From assembly GCA_028673005.1 (NCBI GenBank), contig CM054118.1:65281401-65345400 (forward strand): DNA of 64,000 nt, written 5' to 3'. A program made the translations under genes and the position numbers. This DNA is from Tanypteryx hageni (lineage: Eukaryota; Arthropoda; Insecta; Odonata; Petaluridae). Below the pieces are notes generated by a model. It saw only the letters and a list, made by a program, of their open reading frames with translations, searched no databases and had not been told where the DNA came from. Shown piece by piece: positions 45,823 to 56,934 of this stretch (position 1 is the stretch's first letter; every line of letters begins with the position of its first letter).

Positions 45823-47609
45823 TGGTCGTAGTACGGTCCTTACTTACGTGGAAGTACGTGTTCGTTCCATCGTGTCTAACGGGATATCTCCTGACTTTAA
45901 CTGTACGCAGAATGCTACGAAAGTAATTAAATTAGGCGCGTGGTTTGAACTCGGAGCGATTTTCTCCCGCGCGGGGAGAGAAAGATAATTTCGAGAGACG
46001 CCGGATTGTCTCCGATTCACTCGATGCTGCCATAGTCAACGCACACGCACAGTGGGTGTGGGTGTCTCACTCCCTCTCGTGTCCACCTGTGGAAGAATTG
46101 GAAAGCACCACACGGACAGGAATAGCGGAAATAATTTCTTCGCTTATTTTAATTCTTCCCGTCGTTGGCGATATCTCTGCCACCGTATGGATGGATTGAT
46201 GTTCATATTTTTAACTCGGAATAAAAATTTGTGGCGCCAATTGAATTTATTCAAAATGGTTGAGCTTCGTGATGAGATGCAGAGGGAAGACAGGGGATAA
46301 CGTGCGCAACACGAGCACGACTCATTAGCCCTGACAAGTTAGCGACTCACTCAAAAGTTGTAATTGCTTCTGCGAAGAATGTTATTAGTACTTAACGGTT
46401 GCTAAGAAACAAATTTGGTATTAATGTGTCGGTCAATGATTTAAGCAAAATACATTATCCTCTTCCAAGCCAGCTGTTAATGTCTTTTTTCTAAATCAAT
46501 CAATGCTCTCATGCAGCTTTTAGGTTCACAATAAAAGTTATTATGCGCATTTTCAATTTTTCAAATGTTATTATCTTTGCCGGTTTTCGAGTAAATTTCG
46601 GAGCAACAAACCCCTTAATCTTTAAACTATAACTATCAGCAAATATAATCGCAAACAAAAAGCAAAGACTCAGCTGTGAAATAGCTTTAGTGCTTCAATT
46701 AGGATGCATGGAGTTAACTTATGGTAACCGAATTGATTTCATTCTGGAGACGTCTTGAGTCATCCAGTAAGAAATGGATAATATAATTTGATACCGTGGG
46801 TGTCGAAGGGAGATTGTGGAGAATGAGTTGGCGGAAGCGGTGGAAAGAAAACGAGATTTTTACTCGGCCTTTGCGCAAAGGGTCGAAAAAAACAGCCTCC
46901 TGTAAGTAAGACGAGGCGGATGACGCGGGAAACGGAAGGCGATTCTCGTGGGAGGGGCGGGATAAGAGGGGAGAGGGAGGGAGGGGAGGGGCGCCTCATA
47001 AAAATGGAGGGTGGGGAGGGAAGGCCCTAAAAAAACTCGCCGATGATGATGATGATTTATTTGCAGCGCCGGACCAGCGCATTCTGCCGGATGAGAAGGC
47101 TGGCGGGGTGAGAGGGAGTGAGGGAAGCGTAGCGGAGGGGGGGGAAGAGAGGGTTGTTGGAGGGTGAATGGTCGCGCCATTTTCTATTTGTCTTTCATGT
47201 GCTCCCTCTTCCATTTATCCTGGAGAATTCACGTTATTTCACTGCTTCACTCGGGGACGAGTGGGTTGGGGAGGAGAAAAAGAGCTGGAGCAAAGGAGCT
47301 GAGTGCTTTTGTGTGATAAATCCCGCGGTTACTACTTAGAGGCGTAAAATATATTTATTTGTTTCAATTCTTCGCGAATATTTTTAGGAAATTGAATCTT
47401 CGAATATGTGTGGGGTGATGCGATAAGAAAAATCATTTTTAAAAATATGGATTCTTTAAAGGAGACAAGAGCGGTTGAATAACTTTTGGCATACCACGAC
47501 GCAGGTATTTTTTGAAAATGTTATTTGGGCTGGATGTTAGAATGATTAAATTTCCATAGACGACTGAGTAGACACTGTGAGTTGGTTGTTTTTTCAATGA
47601 TGATTTTTA
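45823..47609. other. unassigned sequence
   Basis: About 1.8 kb. It includes a G-rich segment (46920-47160) and (GAT)5 at about 47042-47056. No gene was recognised. Confidence 0.35.
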
Positions 47610-47880
47610 GCCTACTATCCATAATGGAAATAGGCTTATAGTTTTGTCGTGCCTGTCTGTCCATCTCCCCCTATTAACTTTTGAACTAATAGACCGATTT
47701 TCATGAAACTTGGTGGAAATCTCTTTCTGTGTGGGCCTAGATCTTGAGGATAGTTTTTGTTGCGAAGGTTGAAGTCCCGGGTTCGTTTCCAGGAACTATC
47801 CTTCCCATTTGATTTATCGTACATGGGAAATCTGAAATCCATCGTGCAGGGTAATTTTCTGTTGCACATTAAAATATCTT
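47610..47880 (+). repeat. possible third repeat family (Z) resembling the X/Y layout
   Basis: CCTACTATCCATAATGGAAATAGG-type near-palindrome at about 47611-47634. Next come TGCCTGTCTGTCCATC, AACTTTTGAACTAATAGACC and GATTTTCATGAAACTTGGTG. The order (hairpin, CTGTCTG block, 'act on accession' style AACT-rich block) parallels families X and Y, although sequence identity is low. GGATAGTT...AACTATCC at about 47748-47803 flanks a B-box-like GGGTTCGTTTCC. Only one copy is in the window, so repeat status is inferred. Confidence 0.35.
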
Positions 47881-50800
47881 AGAATTGTAATATCGGAGCG
47901 AGTTATGTACTATTCTCTGAGGAAAGGAATGAAGATTCTAATTTTTATCGTAGCATTTTGCATATCTATTGTATTTCTTATAATTTCTCGTAAATACTGG
48001 CGATTTTGCAGTTTTTATTACTCATTACGAGTGTTGCCATAGCAACAACTATTTTTGGACTCAGATTCGATATATTCTAATCCGTACACGCGTTAATTTT
48101 GCCGAAAAAATACGCGTGATCAATTTAATATTCCGTTCGAATGTATTTGTAATATTTTATAACGCTAAATTATGACATCTGGGAACGCAAAAGAGCTACA
48201 TATCCGCGATGACTTTAAAGCTATTAAAGCCAATATAAGTATTAAGTAAATGTTTAAATGGAAAGTAGGCATCATAAGTTCTGTTTGGATCATCTTGTTT
48301 CTTTCGATTTATTCTGTCTTCACGCCACTCTTGGCAAATAGGAATTGTTGCTTTTTCTGCATCAGTGTTTGGCATTCGATGGAGGTTTTGCCACTTTTTA
48401 GCGTCGTTTCGAATAAAATATAAAATTTCTTCGGCCTGAAAATCGTAGCATATGCTTGAAGAAGTTGGAGGGCTTTGTAGCTCATTGTGAATATAATTCG
48501 CTTTGTTCGAGCCTTTCTTTTTCGTATTTGGTTGTGAATCTGCGTTTATCAATTTCGTCGAGGCGCCTTTCACCAGAAAACTGAAGTCTCTTCTCGTCAT
48601 ATGCTCGGAAACGTATTTATTTTCGGCAAATGTTTTCGTTCCTCCAGCCCTGGTCCCTTTCTCCCATTTTCTCAATTTCTACGGAACTTGCCCGACTGTT
48701 CACTCACGGGATGAGGAGTTATCGAGGGAAGGAAAGCGGCGTTCCATTCCGAGGGAATTGGGATTTATTGCGTTAAGGGTTAATGTTGTTTGCAGGAAAG
48801 AGGCTTTTTTATCCATTTTGGCTCCAATGGCGGAGGGCTCTCTTACGCATCACCAAGTTTGGGAAATGCAATCGAATCGTATCGGCAGGGCGCAAGGTTT
48901 CCTCAATTCACGTCCTAACTTCCGAATCCGCCGATAGATTGGGCATGAAATAAACATCGCTACCGGTAAAGAGATTGAGTCGAAATTTATTGCTCGACAA
49001 GCGAATAATCCAATGAAATTCGCGAAAAATATTTCATGGAATTTTGTCAACTTCTGGAGTAATATCCCTCCTTTTGCTGTTGAGAGTGGAGAATAAATGT
49101 TATTGCAGAGTATGAATTGTTTCCACGCGAGTTAAAACTTCCTCTCCTGAAATTTCCCTCAAGTTAACCCAAAATTTTCAGAATAAGAAAAAAGTCGGAA
49201 AGAAAAAACGTCCGCCGTAATATCGGTAAATTTATCTTTATGCCAACGTTGGGTGTTCATTCGTGATTCCTCGCGTCCTGCCGCACTGGAATAAATCGAG
49301 CATCTCTTTCGAATTTAAAGCCACCTTCGCGTCATTGGTAATCAAGTAATTGAATGCTTCTGCGGATCATTCGCCTGCTATTTGATATCGAGGTTCACTC
49401 AAAGTCTCGTTACGACAAATGATCGGTTTTTTTAGCAGGATGTCTTCTATGTCGAGGTCGTCGCTCACGATGACGTAGCGAAGCGTCCCACCTTGGAAAG
49501 CCCTTATCTTTCTTTCCCCGGTGGATGGTGTCCTCCTCGTCTCCCCCCCGCAGTCTGCAGAGTCAGCCGCCATCTTCCCTACCACCTTCGATCGGAATTC
49601 CTCGGAAAGGCGGTCATTTACTCGGCAGTTGAAAATTGAAATGTTTCGAGGTCCGTCGTTTTCGCGCCGCTAATGGTTTTCCGATACGCGTCGTCATCGC
49701 CCCTCCGCCGCCTTCCTCCGCATAGCATCGCGGACTCTCCTGCGATGCTCCTCTCGGCCTGCGGATGGTTGTGGATCGCCGCAGACGTGTTGGCCGTCGT
49801 CCCGGGATACACCTCCCTTCCCCCACCCCCCTCTCCTCCCCTCTCCTCCCCTCCCCTCATCCTCTCCCCCTCCACCTTTCCTCCCGCACCCCTTTCCTTG
49901 CGATGGAGCAACACCAAAGGGGCCATTCTTCCTCCTCCTGCTCCAGGGGCGGCGGCCATTTGCGGTTAGGGAACCATTGATCACGCGAACTGGGCCATTG
50001 CTGGTCCATTAAAAAAAAGGAGGGGTTATTTTTTTAAATATATCGCCGGGTTCACCTGATGCGGGATGCTGCGCCAAAAGAAGGCCTTTTCCTGTACGCC
50101 CGCCCAGGATTATGCGCCGCCATTTACATTTAGGGTTAAATGCTTTTCAGTATTTTTTTCCCATTAATATGGTCGAGCTAAGGTAGCGGGTATAAAAAAA
50201 AGAACATAATAGGCGGTTTTATTTTATTGTTGGCGTTGCGAAATCTCGTAATGCGAGTTCTTTCGCATTAACTCCAACACAGATCTGATTCCATTGTATC
50301 TTTTTCCGTTTTCCCCCATAGAAATGGCTTTCTTTTTTTATTCATTTGCTAGTTGTTTGTGTCGGGATTCCCCAAGTTCCTCATATCTCTCGGCTGAATC
50401 TCTCTTTCTCCCTCTTCTCTCCCTCTATTTCTCTCTTTTTTCTCTCTCTCCCTCGAGATTTTCCTTGTTCCCTATCTCAGATCAACACTTTCGGCAAACA
50501 ACGAGTCTCTGTCTGGAACTTCCTTTAGCAACTCTCTCTCCCTTTCTATAAAAAAAATAGGATTAAATGGGTGAGGTATTAAGAAACAAGACTCGTGGCG
50601 GCAAACTACTCTTTATGTTTGTATAAGCTCATCATTTTTCTATTTTATATGCAGAGGCAGTAGAGCTCGTTAGTTGTAAATTTACATAATTTGAAAAAAG
50701 GGATTAGTTGAAATTAATTCCGTGGCTCACTTAAAAGGATATAAAATCCATTTCAGTTACCATCTTTCCTCCACTAAAACAATCACTAAATACATAATAC

Positions 50801-51600
50801 CACATATTTATAGGAATTGAAACGTCTCTCCAACTTTGTTGTCTCTTTTTCTATGAAATTGAGAAGGAAGAATATAAGCCCTTGATGATTTAATCTCTTA
50901 AATTGGAGACAATTTATTTTAAACTCCTCTGCATATAAATGTGATTCGGTATTGAATATAGAATGAAACAAGAGAGGTAGGTGAGGATTCTTACCAGTTG
51001 GAGCACGTGAAAGGAAAAGCGTCCACTCCCCGGGGAAATTTTATTTTGTTCAAAATAAGCTACTTAGAATTTCCACTGAACGTGTTTGTTCTAATTTTCA
51101 GGACTGGTAGTATGAAGTTCCTCGATATGGGAAAGATATTTTTATTTGGTGATTGACGTGTTTCATCGCTTGATTTTGCAAAGGTCGCGGGTTCTAATCC
51201 TTCCTAGATCATAGTAGTATGTTCTTTTCATTGAAAATCTATTATAATACCTGTAGTAGGGAAAACCATTTTATGAGTAATGCATTATTATTATTTCAAG
51301 TGTTAGATGATTTTGCAATGGGGAAACAAAAATTATTTCCGTGTAACCTCTTTGTAAATTCTAGATAATATTACTTCATCGTCAAACTGTCTTTCATTTC
51401 TTGCGAACGCCCATTTTCCGTGAGTTGTTCCATCAACGGCATTCCTCTTATCTGAGTTCTCTCTATCAAAACACATGTCCTATTTGTCGCTTATCCATAC
51501 AGCATTATACTCCCATTTGTCCTCTCCAAGAGCGCACGATTTTTCTTACTGCTTCCATTTACCCCGAACATGGCGCAGTTTTATGATTTGCTATTTCGTG
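47881..51600. other. unassigned sequence
   Basis: About 3.7 kb. 48196-48675 (-) holds a 159-codon frame of ordinary composition with no domain I recognise, overlapped by a 144-codon frame on the + strand. About one such frame is expected by chance. CT-rich patches lie at 49815-49890 and 50400-50460. GCGGGTTCTAATCC at about 51189 is an isolated B-box-like motif. Confidence 0.35.
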
Positions 51601-51716
51601 AGAGAAATTTAGTAATCAGGAGAGAAATTCTGCAATTGCCGGGAATCGAACCAGGATCTTCCGCCTGTTGGGCGTATACGGCAGGTGGAAGATCCGGGTT
51701 CAATCTAAATTTCTTC
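51601..51716. repeat. imperfect tRNA-half foldback, related to the 18.3-kb palindrome
   Basis: On the minus strand the left arm reads GGCGGAAGATCCTGG then TTCGATTCCCGG. The right arm on the plus strand reads GCAGGTGGAAGATCCGGGTT then CAATC. Both contain B-box-like sequence, arranged head to head around TTGGGCGTATACGGC. Outer pieces GAGAAATTTAG and CTAAATTTCTTC are also complementary. The right arm lacks about 25 bp of the left arm. Same layout as 18317-18527 but older or imperfect. No clear target duplication was found. Confidence 0.6.
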
Positions 51717-51900
51717 CATATTCTTGTTGCATAAGGAATTCACAATCCACACTTCCTATCGTAATATTTCGTGGATTAAACTGTTTTCGGTCGTAATTGC
51801 TGGACGGTTATTGATGCGCTCTCCTGCAGTTGCGTGACTGGCAGTTGTTTAGCCTTTCGAGTCACGTCTGCTTCTTCCACTTCATACAGTGATATAGTCT

Positions 51901-52205
51901 CCTCTCGAGTCTTCTTCTTATCTCCCTCTCTTCCTCTCTCCCCTTCCTCTCTCCCTTATCTCCCTTCATCTCTCCCTTCTCCTCCCCCTCCTCCCCCCTC
52001 TTCTCCCCCCTCTTCTCCCCCTCTTCTCCCCCCTCTTCTCCCCCCTCTTCTCCCCCCCTCTTCTCCCCCCTCTTCTCTCCCCCTCTTCTCCCCCCCTTCT
52101 CCTCCCCATCCCCTTCCCCTGCCCCCTTCTCCCCCCTCCCCTTCTCCTCTCCCTTCTCTCATTTCTTCTCTCACTTCCCTCCCTTCTTCTCTCCCTTCGT
52201 CTCTG
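51901..52205 (+). repeat. CT-rich array (CTCTTCTCCCCC units)
   Basis: Units of CCCCTCTTCTCCCCCC and related pyrimidine repeats. The 137-codon Ser/Pro frame is an artefact. Confidence 0.9.
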
Positions 52206-52774
52206 ACGTCTCCACGTGAATTTTGGCCACACCTTATCTGGATCTAGTTCACCACTTTGGCCTCATTTCTTCCAAAACCTTTCATAACCTTTCTCTCGTC
52301 CCGTTTCCAGCTATATCCTACTTATATTTTCTCCTGTTCATGTATTCTCCTATTATTTCTTTTTGTATCTTCCTGAAGGTCTTTCTTACAATGCTCTTTG
52401 TAAAACAGTTTTTTTCCTTCCTTGCGATTTCTTTGTTTAGTGGTTCTTTTAGCTTTCCTCAGTCTATTAAAGGACGACGTCGATTTTCAGAAGATGAAAG
52501 CACTTCTCCGAGTCTAAAAATCATATTGCATTGACAAGTTTTATATATCAATGGACTAATAAAAAAATTGTGCATAAAGTTTATTGGGGTAGTAATCTCA
52601 GGAAGTCACATCACCATGGTGACATAACAGTAATGAATCTGCTTCCCGCTTGCAATTATCCGTTGTTGAAGGGCGGCACTGCTTAGTTTTTCCTGCTTGA
52701 CAGGTATTAAACAGCAGCATTTTACCATAAAAAAAAGTTTCCAAGCTTTATGAATTCCTTACAGTTATCTTATC
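52206..52774. other. unassigned AT-rich sequence
   Basis: About 570 bp. A (+) open frame extends from the CT array into AT-rich DNA without recognisable content. Confidence 0.35.
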
Positions 52775-53035
52775 AGTAACATATAATTCGAGAACAATCC
52801 CTTAAAAAATACTTCGTCTCAAGTATCCCCAATAGCCACGACTAGGTTATAAAAAGCAGATGCGCATTTCTGCTTTCTTGTATTAGAGTCTACATATTTT
52901 TGGTGAATTACCACTGAAGATGGCTGCTTTGTAGCCGAAATGCGCATCTGTTTTTTATAATCTTGTAGTGGCTATTGGAGATATCTAAGACAAATATTCT
53001 TTAAATGCTTGTTCTTGAATCTTTTCAGCCATAAG
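52775..53035. mobile_element. foldback element, possibly Penelope-like, with ~95-bp inverted arms
   Basis: Imperfect inverted arms, about 52775-52870 and 52937-53035. Paired blocks include CCCAATAGCCAC with GTGGCTATTGG and GCAGATGCGCATTTC with GAAATGCGCATCTG. A hammerhead-like core lies between the arms, spanning the start of the right arm. Penelope-like retroelements are known to carry hammerhead motifs within terminal repeats, which is why I suggest that origin. No reverse transcriptase or endonuclease sequence is present, so the assignment is tentative. Confidence 0.6.
52914..52950 (+). ncRNA. hammerhead-ribozyme-like motif (degenerate)
   Basis: CTGAAGA (52914-52920) matches the CUGANGA core. 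Stem II follows, GGCTGC (52922-52927) with GTAGCC (52931-52936): six pairs with one G-U, loop TTT. GAAA (52937-52940) and the self-complementary TGCGCA with TC (52947-52948) at the expected cleavage position come next. Three departures from an active ribozyme are visible: an extra U at 52921 between the core and stem II, a zero-loop stem III that would need dimerisation, and a weak stem I (ACCA against TGTT, one mismatch). Self-cleavage is therefore uncertain. Confidence 0.4.
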
Positions 53036-53379
53036 ACAAGCTTGATAATTCCATGCTGCAGTAACATATCATAATAAAACATTCCAAAATCAAATCGTAT
53101 ATTTGATTTCTTATTACGTTTATAATGTTTCGAAATTCATTAATGCTGCAGTCAATAACTGTCGCCTCTTTCAAAGCAAACATTCAGAAATATGTTTAGA
53201 GCTTCATAATTATGCTTCCTCGAGTCATCATGAAGCGTTTTCCTAGATGGCACAGCCCTTAGATATTTCTTTGTCTATCAAAAGAACACGTTTCCGTTCG
53301 CGTTGGATGCAAAAAAAACCGAATGAAACATGCAGCTGTCCTATCTTTCCTCTTTCATCGCTTCCTCTTCCCTCATACA
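53036..53379. other. unassigned sequence
   Basis: About 340 bp between the foldback and a CT array. Nothing recognised. Confidence 0.4.
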
Positions 53380-54155
53380 CTCCTCGCATCCTTCATCCTT
53401 TTTCTCCCTCCTCCCTCTCCTATCTCTCCTTCACTCTCTCAACCCCCTTCCCTCTCTCTCTCTCCTCTTCTCTCTCTCTCTCCCCCCTTCTCACTCTCTC
53501 TCTCCCCTTCTCTCTCTCTCTCCCCTTCACTCTCTCTCTCCCCTTCACTCTCTCTCCCCTTCACTCTCTCTCCTCCCTTCACTCTCTCTCCTCCCTTCAC
53601 TCTCTCTCCTCCCTTCACTCTCTCTCCCCCCTTCACTCTCTCTCCCACCTTCACTCTCTCTCCCACCTTCACTCTCTCCCCTTCACTCTCTCTCCCACCT
53701 TCACTCTCTCTCCCCTTCACTCTCTCTCTCCCCTTCACTCTCTCTCCCCTTCACTCTCTCTCTCTCCCCTTCACTCTCTCTCTCCCCCCTTCACTCTCTC
53801 TCTCTCCCCTTCTCTCTCTCTCCCCTTCACTCTCTCTCTCCCCTTCACTCTCCCCTTCACTCTCTCTCCCCTTCACTCTCTCTCCTCCCTTCACTCTCTC
53901 TCCCCCCTTCACTCTCTCTCCCACCTTCACTCTCTCTCCCACCTTCACTCTCTCTCCCACCTTCACTCTCTCCCCTTCACTCTCTCTCCCACCTTCACTC
54001 TCTCTCCCACCTTCACTCTCTCTCCCCTTCACTCTCTCTCTCCCCTTCACTCTCTCTCCCCTTCACTCTCTCTCCCCTTCACTCTCTCTCCCACCTTCAC
54101 TCTCTCCCCTTCACTCTCTCTCTCTCCCCCCTTCACTCTCTCCCCTTCACTCTCT

Positions 54156-54209
54156 CTTATGGTCTAAATTTCGCCCGAATAAAGACGATTATCTATCTAT
54201 CTATCTCTC
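54156..54209 (+). mobile_element. short LINE 3' tail inside the CT array, copy 1
   Basis: TTATGGTCTAAATTTCGCCC then GAATAAAGACGATTATC and three TCTA units. Matches the 3' end of the LINE at 15656-16177. Confidence 0.82.
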
Positions 54210-54380
54210 TCTCCCCCATTCACTCTCTCTCCCACCTTCACTCTCTCTCCCCTTCACTCTCTCTCTCCCCTTCACTCTCTCTCCCCTTCACTCTCTCTCC
54301 CCTTCACTCTCTCTCCCACCTTCACTCTCTCCCCTTCACTCTCTCTCTCTCCCCCCTTCACTCTCTCCCCTTCACTCTCT

Positions 54381-54434
54381 CTTATGGTCTAAATTTCGCC
54401 CGAATAAAGACGATTATCTATCTATCTATCTCTC
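54381..54434 (+). mobile_element. short LINE 3' tail inside the CT array, copy 2
   Basis: Identical to the copy 225 bp upstream, including the tail length and the flanking CT units. It arose by duplication of the array block, not by a second retroposition. Confidence 0.82.
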
Positions 54435-54600
54435 TCTCCCCCATTCACTCTCTCTCCCACCTTCACTCTCTCTCCCACCTTCACTCTCTCTCCCACCTTC
54501 ACTCTCTCTCCCCTTCACTCTATCTCCCCTTCACTCTATCTCCCCTTCACTCTCTCTCTCCCCTTCACTCTTTCTCTCCCCTTCACTCCCGCACTGCGCT

Positions 54601-55115
54601 TTTCTTCATCTGTATTGCTCTTTCTTCTCCCCACTTTCTGACCTTTCTTTCTCTCCCTCCCTTTTCTACTGCCTTATTTATCTCCCTTTACCTTTGCTCC
54701 CGCCATTCATTTTGCTCACATACCCCACCTATTTGATCCCTCTATTTTTCCATTCTCTCTTTACTCTGTATTCCATTCCATTTCTTCTCACTCTCCCTTT
54801 CTTCTTCCTCTCCCTTTCTTCTTCCTCTCCATTTCTTCTTCCTCTCCCTTTCTTCTTCCTCTCCCTTTCTTCTTCCTCTCCCTTTCTTCCTCTCCCTTTC
54901 TTCTTCCTCTCCCTTTCTTCTTCCTCTCCCTTTCTTCTTCATCTCCCTTCCTTCTTCATCTCCCTTTCTTCTTCATCTCCCTATCTTCTTCCTCTCCCTT
55001 TCTTCTTCCTCTCCATTTCTTCTTCCTCTCCATTTCTTCTTCCTCTCCATTTCTCTCTCCTCCCTTTCTCTACCTTTCTCTCTTTCCCTTTCTCTCTCTC
55101 CTTTCCTTTTCTTTC
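54601..55115 (+). repeat. CT array (CTCTCCCTTTCTTCTTC)n
   Basis: About 17-bp units CTCTCCCTTTCTTCTTC at 54785-55060, with a less regular pyrimidine lead-in and tail. Confidence 0.9.
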
Positions 55116-55691
55116 CTCTATCATCTTCCTTCCCCGGTTTCCATCTCCTCGCTGTCTGGCCAAGGGAAAGAGAAGGTAGGAAGGGAGAGAGAGGAGCCGT
55201 AGCCTTCGCCGCACTACTATTCCTCCGCCTTATATCGATCTGCCGCCTTGCGTGGAAGCGGCAGGGTGGATGGTGAGGGGATGAGGGGGAAAAGAGAAGG
55301 GGGAGTATGAGGGGGAGAGAAAGAGAGAGAGTACTAGCGACGGCGGGAATAAGAGCGAGCGTGAGGGAGATAGAGAAGGGAGAGAGGCGTGCGGCGTGGC
55401 CTCCGGGGACCAGTTGCAGCCCCCGTTTGGATTATTGAGCAGAACATCGTGCCGAGGAGGAAGTAATGCGGCCTTTTAAAACATTGCGAGCCCGCACGCG
55501 ATACTTGCGAGCGTCCGCGCGCACGCCTCGCGAAGAATGATCCGCCTTCTTCCTCAAGACTCCATCCGTCCATCGTTCTTTTTCGGCCATTCCTTTTGAA
55601 CCCGCACGTTTTAAAGAGCGAGGACGAGAGAGAGAGAAAGGGACGTGAGATGGAGAGAGTGAGAGGGTCGATTTTAAAGGAGCAGTTAAAG
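55116..55691. other. unassigned, partly GA-rich and CpG-rich sequence
   Basis: GA-rich around 55270-55380, then CpG-richer. No exon recognised. AGTTAAAG at 55684-55691 is the left duplication of the next element. Confidence 0.4.
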
Positions 55692-56179
55692 CAGGGGTGC
55701 ACATCATACGGCCCGCGGACCAAATTTGTCCCGCCGACACATTTTTTGCGGCTTGACAGGGTTTAACTCGGCTGGTGCTTTCCTTTTCCGAAAAAATACA
55801 TGCAAAAATTATGGATATTTATCGCATGTGTGAACAAACATTCTCTCTTATGAAATTAAACAAAGCTCCATTACGTTCAGCACTGGCAGATCAGAGTTTA
55901 AGAGACATTCTAAGAATAGCAACTACCAGCATTACTCCGGATATAAGTGGAATGGGAAGAGAAAACCGGTGCAACATCTCCCATTGAATAAGTAAATTAT
56001 ATTTGTTTGTCACCTTATTTTTGTCGCATAAAAAATGCATGTTAAATTGTTACGGTAATTACTGAATCTGCAATAGGGTACTGAAATTTTTTTACGTAGA
56101 AAACTCTCACGGCGTGGGCCGCTTATGTCCAATCAAGGTCGATTTTGGCCCGTGTCAACTTTTGAGTTGTGCACCTCTG
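55692..56179 (+). mobile_element. 488-bp hAT element with transposase remnant
   Basis: Termini CAGGGGTGCACA and, inverted, CAGAGGTGCACA match at 11 of 12 positions. Flanking octamers AGTTAAAG (55684-55691) and CGTTAAAG (56180-56187) match at 7 of 8. GGCCCGCGGACC follows the left terminus, as in many hAT families. The interior retains the end of a transposase gene, so this is an internally deleted copy. Confidence 0.87.
55775..55987 (+). pseudogene. hAT transposase C-terminal (dimerisation) fragment
   Basis: The frame encodes CEQTFSLMKLNKAPLRSALA followed by DQSLRDILRIATT and PDI, ending at a TGA at 55985-55987. The pattern C-E-x-x-F-S-x-M-K-x-x-K...R-x-x-L-x-D-x-x-L-x-x-x-x-R-I-A is that of the hAT C-terminal dimerisation region in ZBED/GTF2IRD2-related transposases. 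Only about 50 recognisable residues remain. The BED zinc finger and the catalytic acidic residues are missing, and an in-frame stop lies upstream at 55754-55756. The first codon of the open frame is GTG and need not be a real start. Non-functional. Confidence 0.8.
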
Positions 56180-56187
56180 CGTTAAAG

Positions 56188-56934
56188 AGGAGTTCCGCAT
56201 CTGCGATGCGTACTTATCGTTTGAATGAGGTTCTCTTCCGATCTTCGCGCGTGTAAGCTAATTTTGTCCTTTTGGCGTCTGCCGCGCCTGGAATCCGTCG
56301 TCGCGCCTATTACGTCTTCTTACGTCTAGTTCTCTCTCTCTTTTTCCCTCACCGCTGGGCCTCCCTTTTTCGCCCCTTCGAAGATCCACCTCTTTCCCCT
56401 CCTACCTTTCCTCACCTACCTTTCCCTTCTCCCCTATATTTTCCCTCCCCATTTCCTTTCACCCTCCCCTCTTCCTCCTTTCCCTTTCCCCCTCCATATG
56501 GCGCGTATATATCCGTTCTCGCGGATGTGCGAAATTGGCACGGCGTGATGCTATCGCTTGTCCGCGCGCGCGCGTCGATGCCAAACACGCGTCTCGGTCA
56601 CGCGCTGCGTATTTCACGGTCCCTTCGTTCCTCGGGGAAAATGAAACTCGACTCGGACGAACGGTTCGCATGGCGGAGAGGGAAAAAAAAGAGCGACGAC
56701 GTCCGCTTTCTTCGTCGTCTCACTTCTTTTTTGCTAGCCGTACTTTCAGCGGCCGTGTTTGGTAGGCGGCAGCGGCGGCGGGGTCAAAAAGGGTGGGGGC
56801 AGGTCGGGAAGGGGGCAGCCATGTAGATCTCTCTCTCCAGTCCCAGTACTTTTACTTAGCCTCCCTTTCGGGCCTTTTCCCCGTCTTTCGAGTTATCCTC
56901 GAGTAATCCTGGGCCTTCCTCAAGGCTCCCTCCC
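56188..56934. other. unassigned, CpG-richer sequence with CT-rich patch
   Basis: CT-rich at 56330-56500, then CpG-rich (56500-56800). The 184-codon frame (56272-56826) is of biased composition and unrecognised. Confidence 0.35.

Larger units (their letters stand above)
53380..54600 (+). repeat. 16-bp satellite-like CT array (TTCACTCTCTCTCCCC)n with embedded LINE tails
   Basis: Units of 14-20 bp alternate TTCACTCTCTCTCCCC, TTCACTCTCTCTCCCACC and related forms. A higher-order block of 225 bp is duplicated in tandem (about 54000-54480) and carries a short LINE tail in each copy. The 306-618-codon Leu/Ser/Pro frames are artefacts. Confidence 0.94.

Noticed and set aside
47748..47803. Compact tRNA: a 7-bp acceptor-like stem with B-box-like motif
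   Set aside because: The segment is about 55 nt, the T-loop is too long and the T-stem is mismatched. More likely part of a repeat.
53247..55179. 306-618-codon Leu/Ser/Pro frames
   Set aside because: Satellite-like CT array. The only non-repetitive part is the embedded LINE tail, which appears twice.
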